This document shows positions 36,308-42,705 of a stretch of DNA of 42,705 nucleotides, piece by piece. The stretch is taken from the NCBI GenBank assembly GCA_947572725.1, contig CANPDB010000011.1:1-42705 (forward strand), given 5' to 3'. This DNA comes from an uncultured Clostridium sp. Lineage in GTDB: Bacteria; Bacillota; Clostridia; TANB77; CAG-508. Position numbers and translations under genes: made by a program. Each line of letters begins with the position of its first letter. The stretch's first letter is position 1. The notes beneath the pieces are model-generated. The model saw only the letters and a program-made list of their open reading frames with translations. It did not search any database and was not told the origin of the DNA.

Positions 36308-37600
36308 ATGAAAATATTGATGTTGACATGGGAATACCCACCAAGAGTTGTAGGAGGAATTGCAAGAGTAGTATATGATTTATCGAGAACATTACTAAAA
36401 GATGGTCATGATGTAACAGTAGTTACTTATAAGGATGGAGATGCACCATATTTTGAAGAGGATAAAGGAGTAAAAGTATATAGAGTAGATAATTATATGA
36501 TAAATCCTAACAACTTTATAGATTGGGTTATGCAAATGAATTTTAATATGGTAGCAAAAGCAAATGAAATAATACAAAAAGAGGGAAACTTTGATGTAAT
36601 ACATGCACATGATTGGTTAGTTGCATATGCTGCTAAAACATTAAAAAATTCATATAATACACCAATAGTATCTACAATACATGCAACAGAAGCGGGAAGA
36701 AATAGTGGCATACATGACGAAACACAAAGATATATAAATGACACAGAATGGATGTTGACATATGAATCAACAGAAGTAATAGTAAATAGTAATTATATGA
36801 AAGGTGAACTACAAAGATTATTCGGATTACCATATGAAAAAATTAATGTAGTACCAAATGGAGTAAATCTAAGTTTATTTAATGGAATAGAAAGAGATTA
36901 TGACTTTAGAAGAAAATATGCAATGGACAATGAAAAAATAATTTTATTTATGGGAAGATTAGTTTACGAAAAAGGAATACAGCATTTAATTTCAGCCATG
37001 CCAAAAATATTAGGAGGATATAGAGACAGTAAACTTGTAATATGTGGAAAAGGCGGAATGTTAGATGAATTAAAACAACAAGTACGTGCTATGGGCATTG
37101 AAAATAAAGTGTATTTTGCAGGATATATGGAAGGGAAAGACGTGCAAAAAATGTATAAAGCAGCAGACATAGCAGTATTTCCAAGTACATATGAACCATT
37201 TGGAATTGTAGCATTAGAAGCAATGCTATCAGAAAGACCAGTAGTAGTATCAGACATTGGAGGTCTAAACGAGATTGTAGAACACAAATCAAACGGTATG
37301 AAAGCATATTGCGGAAATCCAAATTCACTTGCAGATTCAATACTAGAATTATTATATGATTATAAACTATGTGCAGACATAACCAAAAAAGCAAAAAATA
37401 AAGTGAGAAACGAGTATAATTGGAGTAAAATAGCACAAGACACACACTTTACTTATCAAAAAGCAATTTGTCAATCAGTTGCAGAAAAACAAAAAAGAGA
37501 GCTTGAACAAGAAAGAGCAAGGAAAACTAAAAAAGCTAAAAATACAGAAAATGAAATTACTAATCTACTTAGCTTTAAAAAACGCCATGCATATGCATAA
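36308..37600 (+). CDS. GT4-family glycosyltransferase, glycogen-synthase-like
   Basis: 430 residues. The GT-B fold has the N-terminal MLTWEYPPRVVGGIARVVYD segment, the DVIHAHDWLVAYAA motif, VNSNYMK and NVVPNGVNLSLF. The C-terminal half has FMGRLVYEKGIQHLI and the sugar-nucleotide motif PSTYEPFGIVALEAM with the catalytic EX7E pattern. A basic coiled tail ends the protein. Such GT4 proteins in clostridia are often annotated as glycogen synthase, but no other glycogen genes are adjacent. AAAGGGAG precedes the ATG. Confidence 0.85.
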   Translation: MKILMLTWEYPPRVVGGIARVVYDLSRTLLKDGHDVTVVTYKDGDAPYFEEDKGVKVYRVDNYMINPNNFIDWVMQMNFNMVAKANEIIQKEGNFDVIHAHDWLVAYAAKTLKNSYNTPIVSTIHATEAGRNSGIHDETQRYINDTEWMLTYESTEVIVNSNYMKGELQRLFGLPYEKINVVPNGVNLSLFNGIERDYDFRRKYAMDNEKIILFMGRLVYEKGIQHLISAMPKILGGYRDSKLVICGKGGMLDELKQQVRAMGIENKVYFAGYMEGKDVQKMYKAADIAVFPSTYEPFGIVALEAMLSERPVVVSDIGGLNEIVEHKSNGMKAYCGNPNSLADSILELLYDYKLCADITKKAKNKVRNEYNWSKIAQDTHFTYQKAICQSVAEKQKRELEQERARKTKKAKNTENEITNLLSFKKRHAYA

Positions 37601-37651
37601 AGATTTTGTATTGAATTTTAAGAAATTAAATTGAATTATATATTAAGATAA

Positions 37652-37687
37652 ATGCCAAAGAGAAAATCTTTTTGGCAATTTTTTAAA
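37652..37687 (+). terminator. Terminator after the glycosyltransferase gene
   Basis: TGCCAAA (37653-37659) pairs with TTTGGCA (37671-37677), followed by ATTTTTT. A TATAAT box at 37716-37721 probably belongs to the era promoter; no good -35 is visible. Confidence 0.75.
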
Positions 37688-37761
37688 ATTCTACAAATTT
37701 AGCAAAAAAATAGTGTATAATAGTTATATATAAAGAAAAAATATTTGAAGAAGGAGAAAAT

Positions 37762-38664
37762 ATGGCAGAATTCAAATCAGGTTTTGTAACATTAATTGGA
37801 AGAACAAATGTAGGAAAATCAACATTATTAAATTTACTAGTAGGAGAAAAAGTAGCTGCAATCGCAAACAAAGTCCAAACAACAAGAACAGCAATAAGAG
37901 GAATTGTTAATAGAGAAAATTCACAAATTATATTCATAGACACACCAGGAATTCATAAACCAAAAACAAAATTAAATGAAACTATGATAGAGACTTCATT
38001 TACAAGTATTGCAGATACAGATATGATTTTATTTCTAATTGAAGCAACAAGTGACGAAATAGGAAGAGGAGATAGAATCATTTTAGAAAAAATAAAAGAA
38101 TCAAAAAGGAAAGCAATATTATTAATAAACAAAATTGACTTAGTAAAAAGAGAAAAACTTTTAAAATTAATTGATATTTATAGTAAGGAATATAATTTTG
38201 AAGCTGTTATACCTATTTCAGCAACAAATGTAAAATATAAAGAGATAATTTTAGATGAAATAGAAAAGAACTTAAAACCAGGGCCAGCATATTATGATAT
38301 AGAAGAATATACAGACCAAACTTTAAGACAATTAGCAGAGGAAACAATAAGAGAAAAAGCACTAAAATCATTACAAGACGAAGTTCCACACGGTATTTAT
38401 GTAGAAGTTGAAAAAATGAAACAAAGGAAAAATAAAAATAATGAAGATATTTATGATATTGATGCAACTATTTATTGTTTAAGAAACTCACATAAAGGAA
38501 TTATTATAGGAAAAAATGGTGAAATGCTAAAAAGAATAGGAAGAATGGCAAGAATTGATATGGAAGAAAATTTTGGACTTAAAGTAAATTTAAAAACATG
38601 GGTAAAAGTAAAAGAAGACTGGCAAGAAAGTGACAACATAGTAAAGAAATTTAAATTACAATAA
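37762..38664 (+). CDS. era: GTPase Era
   Basis: 300-residue GTPase that assists 16S rRNA processing and 30S assembly. G1 is GRTNVGKST near residues 13-21, then TTRTAIRG (switch I), DTPGIHKP (G3), LINKIDLV (G4) and PISATN (G5). The C-terminal KH domain has HKGIIIGKNGEMLKRIG. The order era-yqzL-recO is conserved in Firmicutes. AAGGAG precedes the ATG. Confidence 0.97.
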   Translation: MAEFKSGFVTLIGRTNVGKSTLLNLLVGEKVAAIANKVQTTRTAIRGIVNRENSQIIFIDTPGIHKPKTKLNETMIETSFTSIADTDMILFLIEATSDEIGRGDRIILEKIKESKRKAILLINKIDLVKREKLLKLIDIYSKEYNFEAVIPISATNVKYKEIILDEIEKNLKPGPAYYDIEEYTDQTLRQLAEETIREKALKSLQDEVPHGIYVEVEKMKQRKNKNNEDIYDIDATIYCLRNSHKGIIIGKNGEMLKRIGRMARIDMEENFGLKVNLKTWVKVKEDWQESDNIVKKFKLQ

Positions 38665-38746
38665 ATATTTTAATAAAATTGTATAAATTGTTTAAAATTG
38701 CAAAAGATAAAATTAAAGGTGAAACTTTAAAAAAGGAAGTGAGCTT

Positions 38747-38914
38747 ATGATAAAAAAAATAGCATGGGATGCCTTTAAGAATACAGGTGATATAAATGCA
38801 TTTTTAGAATTAAAACAAATAGAAAACATAGAAAATAACATAAAAGAAATACAAGAAATAACAAATTTAAACATAGAAAAACAACAAGGAATAAATAATC
38901 AAAAGGTGGATTAA
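38747..38914 (+). CDS. yqzL: YqzL-like small protein
   Basis: 55-residue ORF, MIKKIAWDAFKNTGDINAFL at its start, resembling the YqzL family, whose short members read M-x-W-x-F-x-x-TG-x-I-x-x-F/Y-L. Its place between era and recO is the same as in Bacillus. The Glu/Lys/Asn-rich second half is longer than usual. AAAGGAAG precedes the ATG; recO begins 6 nt after the stop. Function unknown. Confidence 0.75.
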   Translation: MIKKIAWDAFKNTGDINAFLELKQIENIENNIKEIQEITNLNIEKQQGINNQKVD

Positions 38915-38920
38915 AACGAA

Positions 38921-39650
38921 ATGGCGAATGTAAAAATAAATGGAATTATATTGGCAGAAAATAATTTAGGTGATTTCGATAAAATGCTTACAATGTTAAC
39001 ACCAGGCATACGGAAAAATATCTTGTGTAGCTAAAGGAGCAAGAAGACCCAAAAGTGCTCTTTTAGCTGGAACACAGATATTTTGTTTTGGAGAATATTT
39101 AATGTATAAAGGCTCTAATACATATCATATAAATTCAGTAGAGCCAATTGAAGTATTTTATAATATAAGAACAGATTTAGACAAACTAAAATATGCAGTA
39201 CATATAAATAAAATTATTCAAGATGTAACACACGAAAATCAAAATTGTTATCAAATATTACAACTATTGTTAAATACACTTTATACAATATCTGAAACAG
39301 ATAAAAATTTAGATTTAGTATTAAGTGTTTTCAAAATGCGTCTTCTATGTATATTGGGATTTACACCCAAAATTAATGAGTGCATAAACTGCAAACAAAA
39401 AGAAAGTTTAAACTATTTTAGTTTACAAGATAACGGATTTAAATGCGAAGTATGTAGTAAGCAAGATACATCATGTATTAAAATGAGTGAAAGTACGCAG
39501 AATGCTGTGAAATATACAATAACAGCACCTGCAAAAAAGTTGTATTCGTTTAGTATTAAAGATGAGTCTTTAGAAGAATTTAAGTTAATAACTAAATTAT
39601 ATTTTAATGATAAACTAGAAAAAGAGTATAAATTGGAAGATTTATTTTAA
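38921..39650 (+). CDS. recO: DNA repair protein RecO, split by a +1 shift at CGG
   Basis: Read across one shift this is a 242-residue RecO, normal length. The N-terminal OB-fold segment MANVKINGIILAENNLGDFD is followed by the family segment GKISCVAKGARRPKSALLAG. A four-Cys zinc site is intact (CINCKQ and CEVCSK). In the zero frame ATA CGG at 39008-39013 leads to a stop at 39032-39034. Skipping C39011 gives ATA GGA and restores the conserved Gly of GKIS. RecO is a single-copy recombination mediator, and no other damage is seen. The break therefore suggests programmed shifting or a base error rather than decay. A repeat starts right after the stop. Confidence 0.85.
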
Positions 39651-39930
39651 TGTGACAAGAGGGGCGTCCCTTTTTGTCACATAGTTATAATGTATAGTTA
39701 CATCTTTATTAAAAATAAAATTTATTTAATTCTTCGGCTACACTGCATTATAAACAAATTCTAAAATTAACAAATAGGCCCCTCTCAAATACAAGTTTGA
39801 GATTCTCCCATTTGTTAATTTAAGAATTTGTATTATAATTCCATTTGCATTCATAATTAAATAAATTTTATTTTTAATGCAGAAACATATATTATTAAAT
39901 GTGACAAAAAGGGACGCCCCTCTTGTCACA
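39651..39930. repeat. 280-bp long inverted-repeat element (TGTGACA ends) after recO
   Basis: The outer ends (39651-39681 and 39900-39930) are perfect 31-bp inverted repeats, each also a hairpin TGTGACA...TGTCACA with a GGGGCGTCCC core. Inside, further arms pair (ATTAAAAATAAAATTTATTT with its complement, and ATTAACAAAT with ATTTGTTAAT) down to a central CTCAAA...TTTGAG. It begins directly after the recO stop. No ORF. Confidence 0.75.
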
Positions 39931-39941
39931 AAATTAAAAGC

Positions 39942-39970
39942 TTGCAAAAAAGTAAATAAACATATATAAT
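39942..39970 (+). promoter_or_regulatory. Promoter of hpf
   Basis: TTGCAA at 39942-39947 and TATAAT at 39965-39970, 17-bp spacer, starting 11 bp after the inverted-repeat element and 47 bp before the hpf ATG. Confidence 0.7.
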
Positions 39971-40017
39971 AAAAATATATAATAAAAAATAACAAATAGA
40001 AGAAGGGAGCGATTTTT

Positions 40018-40545
40018 ATGAAAATAAAAATAACAGGAAAGGAACTAAAGATAACGGAAGCTATTAATGATTATGTAGAAAAAAAATTAGATAGAATTGA
40101 CAAATATTTTGAAGATGCAGAAGCTGAAGTTACTTTAAAAACAGAGAAGAATGAGCAAATTGCCGAAATTTATGTAACAGCTAATGGAGAAAGATATAGA
40201 GCAGTAACAGAAGATAAAGATATGTATGCTTCTATAGATAAAGATATTGATATATTAGAAGGTCAAATTAGAAAAGCTAAGACTAAGAAAGAAAAAATGA
40301 TGAAAGATGCATCTTTAAAAACTATGGAGATTGAAAGAGATACAATATCAGAAATAAAAGATGAAATTGTTAAAACAGCTTATTATGATATTAAACCAAT
40401 TACACCAGAAGATGCTGTTCTAAAATTACAAGAGAAACCAACACATAATTTCTTAGTATTTATCAATGTGGAAACAGGAAAAGTAAATGTTATACATAAA
40501 TTAAAAGATGGTAATAATTATGGTTTAATAGAGCCAGAAGCTTAA
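40018..40545 (+). CDS. hpf: Ribosome hibernation promoting factor, long form
   Basis: 175-residue long HPF that dimerises 70S ribosomes into inactive 100S particles. The N-terminal S30AE/YfiA domain runs from KIKITGKELKITEAINDYVEKKL to about residue 95. A linker and the C-terminal dimerisation domain follow (KPITPEDAVLKLQEKPTHNFLVF, INVETGKVNVIHKLKDGNNYGLIEP; quoted in parts). AAGGGAG precedes the ATG. The C-terminal domain makes it the long type used by Firmicutes. Confidence 0.95.
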   Translation: MKIKITGKELKITEAINDYVEKKLDRIDKYFEDAEAEVTLKTEKNEQIAEIYVTANGERYRAVTEDKDMYASIDKDIDILEGQIRKAKTKKEKMMKDASLKTMEIERDTISEIKDEIVKTAYYDIKPITPEDAVLKLQEKPTHNFLVFINVETGKVNVIHKLKDGNNYGLIEPEA

Positions 40546-40595
40546 TTTTTATAAAAACCCATTGCACACAAATTTATTACATAAATTTGGCACAC

Positions 40596-40664
40596 GAACA
40601 AATTCACGGAAAGCCAAAGAATAAAGTTAAAATTATGCTAATATTAAGGCTTTCCGATTTGTTC
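40596..40664. repeat. Inverted repeat sharing a 27-nt motif with the element after pnp
   Basis: GAACAAATTCACGGAAAGCC (40596-40615) pairs with GGCTTTCCGATTTGTTC (40648-40664). The right arm and its left flank (40639-40665) match 30494-30520 in 26 of 27 positions. It lies in the hpf 3' region. Confidence 0.55.
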
Positions 40665-40679
40665 TTGTAGAAAATAAAA

Positions 40680-40713
40680 AGTATAGAAATTAATGATTTT
40701 CTATACTTTTATT
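40680..40713 (+). terminator. Terminator after hpf
   Basis: AGTATAGAAA (40680-40689) pairs perfectly with TTTCTATACT (40698-40707), followed by TTTATT. Confidence 0.8.
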
Positions 40714-40720
40714 ATATGTG

Positions 40721-40745
40721 TAGGGAAGTTTTCCAAACTTCCCTA
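40721..40745. terminator. Hairpin between the convergent hpf and SPFH genes
   Basis: TAGGGAAGTT (40721-40730) pairs with AACTTCCCTA (40736-40745) with a 5-nt loop. It lies after the minus-strand SPFH gene and is a plausible terminator for it, although the T run is weak. Confidence 0.55.
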
Positions 40746-40777
40746 TAAATTTTTGTGAATCTTCTAAGAAATTTTCT

Positions 40778-41701
40778 TTATTTTTTTTCATTTTTATCAG
40801 ATTTTTTAGTTTCTGTCATTACTTCTTTTATAGCACCTAATGAACTTAAAGCACTTGTTGCTTCAAAAGGAATGAATATTTTATTTGCTTCACCTTTACA
40901 AGCTTCTTCAAGAGCTTCTAAAGATTTTAGTTGTACTAATTTTTCATTAGGATTTGCTTTTTTCATTGCATCATAAACCATTTTTATTTCTTTAGCTTTT
41001 GCTTCTGCAACTTCTTTTATAGCTTGAGCTTCACCGGCTGCTCTTCTAATTCTAGCTTCTTTATCAGCTTCTGCTTCTAATATAGCTGCTTGTTTGTTAC
41101 CTTCTGCAATTGTAATAGCAGATTGTCTTTGTGCTTCAGATTCAAGAATTAAAGCTCTTTTATTTCTTTCTGCATTCATTTCTTTTTCCATTGCATCTCT
41201 AATATCAGCAGGTGGCGTAATATCTTTGATTTCTACTCTATCAATTTTACAACCCCATTTATCAGTTGCTTCATCTAATACGACTCTTAATTGATTGTTA
41301 ATGCCATCTCTTGAGCTAAATGTTTCGTCTAAGTCCATTTTACCAATGATATCACGAATTGTTGTGATGGCTAAGTATTCAATACCTTTCTTTAAACTTT
41401 GAATTTCATAAACAGCTTTTGCTGGGTCAGTTATTTGATAGAAAACAACTGTATCTATTGTTATTGTAACATTATCTTTTGTAATAACTCCTTGAGGTGG
41501 TACATCCATTGTTTGTTGTTTTAAGCTTACAACACTTCTTACATGATCAAAAAATGGAACAATAATTGTAAGACCTGCATCAGCAACTTTAGAAAATTTA
41601 CCTAATCTTTCAATTATATATACCTCAGATTGTCTAACGATTTTGATTGACATAAATGCTATTATTAAAATAATAACTAGTAAAATTAATAAAAATACCA
41701 T
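40778..41701 (-). CDS. SPFH/Band 7 membrane protein (QmcA/stomatin-like)
   Basis: 307 residues. One N-terminal TM helix (about residues 2-19), then the Band 7 domain with EVYIIERLGKFSKVADAGL, PFFDHVRSVVSLKQQTMDVP and TIRDIIGKMDLDETFSSRD. A long Ala/Glu/Lys coiled coil (about 180-260) precedes a charged C-terminus. It would form oligomeric scaffolds in membrane microdomains. AAAGGAGG precedes its start on the minus strand. It lies 30 nt after the nfeD-like gene, the typical pairing of SPFH with NfeD. Confidence 0.93.
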   Translation of the reverse strand: MVFLLILLVIILIIAFMSIKIVRQSEVYIIERLGKFSKVADAGLTIIVPFFDHVRSVVSLKQQTMDVPPQGVITKDNVTITIDTVVFYQITDPAKAVYEIQSLKKGIEYLAITTIRDIIGKMDLDETFSSRDGINNQLRVVLDEATDKWGCKIDRVEIKDITPPADIRDAMEKEMNAERNKRALILESEAQRQSAITIAEGNKQAAILEAEADKEARIRRAAGEAQAIKEVAEAKAKEIKMVYDAMKKANPNEKLVQLKSLEALEEACKGEANKIFIPFEATSALSSLGAIKEVMTETKKSDKNEKK

Positions 41702-41731
41702 ATTTTTTTCCTCCTTTAAAAAATGTATTTT

Positions 41732-42160
41732 TTATTTTATAGGTGAAACTATAACTTTTACACCTTTTACTTCTAGTACTTCTACTTCAGAATCTTTTGG
41801 TATGATAGCATCAATTTTTGAATCAGCTGACCAAATTTCTCCAGATACTTTGACTTGCCCTTTTGAATGTACGGAATTGATTTCTTCTGTTACAATTCCT
41901 GTTTTACCAATAATAGAGTATATATTAGTTTTTACCGTATCTTCATTTTTAGAAAACCTTTTTACAAGTGGTTTTGTCGCAAAGATTAGAATTGTTGAAG
42001 ATATTATAAATATAGTAGTTTGAATTATAATATTAGTAGTAAAGAAACTAACAATCATTGCTATTAGAGCACCTATTGCAAACCAAAATATTAAAAATCC
42101 AGCTGTGAAAATTTCAGCTACTAAACAAATTCCTGCTATAATTAACCAAATTTGCCACAT
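41732..42160 (-). CDS. NfeD-family membrane protein
   Basis: 142 residues. Membrane helices cover about residues 3-70 (IWLIIAGICLVAEIFTAGF, FAIGALIAMIVSFF, TIFIISSTILIFATKPLV). The C-terminal soluble OB-fold domain reads IGKTGIVTEEINSVHSKGQV and GVKVIVSP. This is the short NfeD type without the protease domain. It is the promoter-proximal gene of the NfeD-SPFH pair. AAAGGAGG precedes the start on the minus strand. Confidence 0.92.
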   Translation of the reverse strand: MWQIWLIIAGICLVAEIFTAGFLIFWFAIGALIAMIVSFFTTNIIIQTTIFIISSTILIFATKPLVKRFSKNEDTVKTNIYSIIGKTGIVTEEINSVHSKGQVKVSGEIWSADSKIDAIIPKDSEVEVLEVKGVKVIVSPIK

Positions 42161-42195
42161 ATTTAAAAATCCTCCTTTTCATACCAACTAGTATT

Positions 42196-42201
42196 ATTAT
42201 A
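42196..42201 (-). promoter_or_regulatory. Candidate -10 box of the nfeD-SPFH operon
   Basis: ATTATA on the plus strand reads TATAAT on the minus strand, 36 nt before the NfeD start. No convincing -35 is seen at the expected place. Confidence 0.35.
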
Positions 42202-42276
42202 GCATAAAAAAAGAAAAAAAGGAAGAATTTAACATAAATTTATATATTTTTTTAACTTTATGTAACTTATTTTTTT

Positions 42277-42499
42277 GTTACAATTCACAGCTTATTTATA
42301 TTAACCAAAGAGTTATAATATATTATTTTTTATGCATTCCCAACTGCTAACAGTTTGTAGATAAACTTCTGCGGTGCAGTTGCTCCTCGAATTTTATTTA
42401 CAAACTATAACTTGTTGGTCCCCACATTCATTTCTAAAAAATAATATAGTATAACTCTTTAGTGATTCTACTATTTCAAATATCGCCGTGAATTGTAAC
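42277..42499. mobile_element. 223-bp MITE, copy 2
   Basis: Same length and ends as the copy at 35952-36174: GTTACAATTCACAGC at the left, GCCGTGAATTGTAAC at the right (one change). The interior matches closely, with TTCCCAACTGCTAACAGTTT and TTGGTCCCCACATTCATTTC-like stretches. Flanks are ATTTTTTT and CTTTTTTT, a possible 8-bp duplication with one mismatch. It lies between the nfeD promoter region and a plus-strand promoter at 42538. Confidence 0.88.
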
Positions 42500-42537
42500 C
42501 TTTTTTTATGAAAAATGTAAAAAAATGTTAAAATCTC

Positions 42538-42565
42538 TTGACTAAAAAATAAAAAAGTGTATAAT
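42538..42565 (+). promoter_or_regulatory. Promoter for a gene beyond the right edge
   Basis: TTGACT at 42538-42543 and TATAAT at 42560-42565 with a 16-bp spacer. No confident start codon follows in the last 140 bp. An ATG at 42669 opens a frame (MKKRNMGIISIN) to the window end but lacks a ribosome binding site. Confidence 0.7.
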
Positions 42566-42705
42566 ATATTCATATTTTAATTCAAAGTGCAACTTAGAGT
42601 ATCATACTATTATTTTTTATTCTTAATTAATCTAAAGTTTATAAATTATCGATAGTGTAAAGTAATCTATGAAAAAAAGAAATATGGGAATAATTTCCAT
42701 AAACT

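Noticed and set aside
36163..36378. Plus-strand open frame before the glycosyltransferase
   Set aside because: It overlaps the MITE end and the start of the glycosyltransferase in another frame, is low-complexity Lys/Phe text, and has no ribosome binding site.
42669..42705. Start of a gene at the right edge
   Set aside because: The frame is open for only 12 codons before the window ends and there is no ribosome binding site, so it is mentioned only with the promoter.

Overview
The window is very AT-rich, densely coded DNA with strong AGGAGG-type ribosome binding sites, AGA as the main arginine codon and T-tract terminators. It comes from a low-GC Firmicute of the class Clostridia. The gene set (spore photoproduct lyase, independent phosphoglycerate mutase, ThyX, Era-YqzL-RecO, QueA-Tgt, a GGGtGRT protein) fits an anaerobic, probably spore-forming gut-type clostridium. 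I cannot name the species from sequence alone.

Layout: 1-4.4 kb is a glycolytic block (pgk, a Nudix gene, tpiA, gpmI). 4.4-8.3 kb holds a YezG-like gene, a NifU-like Fe-S scaffold and its usual partner, the GGGtGRT protein, separated by two small unknown genes and a MntA/HepT-type (nucleotidyltransferase/HEPN) toxin-antitoxin pair. 8.4-19.2 kb is an accessory stretch of small enzymes: a nitrilase-like hydrolase, two paralogous AAA/DUF4143 ATPases, Nudix, VOC, two metallo-beta-lactamase-fold proteins, a phosphoesterase, an alpha/beta hydrolase, a cupin, a broken EamA transporter, a dCMP deaminase and an amidase. 19.5-22.3 kb is a two-component system. 22.5-27.6 kb holds radical SAM genes, thyX, a PHP protein, folA and splB. 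27.7-40.5 kb is conserved housekeeping: rpsO, pnp, queA, tgt, a WG-repeat membrane protein, a GT4 glycosyltransferase, era, yqzL, recO, hpf. The right edge has a minus-strand nfeD-qmcA pair.

The most notable observation is genetic decoding. Three genes (nitrilase-like hydrolase, a membrane metalloprotease-like gene, recO) are each split by a single +1 frameshift. At each break the zero-frame codon is CGG followed by A, and skipping the C gives GGA (Gly) and restores a family-consistent protein. I checked every CGG trinucleotide I could find in coding DNA by eye (about three dozen). All the others are out of frame, so the only in-frame CGG codons are the three break points. This suggests that CGG is unassigned here and triggers +1 frameshifting. 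The alternatives are a systematic sequence error or three independent insertions.

Second, the two DUF4143 ATPase genes share a 28-bp palindrome of identical geometry that ends inside the -35 box of their consensus promoters, as an autoregulatory operator would. Third, several dispersed inverted-repeat elements without transposases are present: a 223-bp MITE in two copies, one with an 8-bp target duplication; a family with TGAGACA/TGTGACA ends sitting on or just after stop codons; and a further palindromic element with a solo end over a gene's stop codon.
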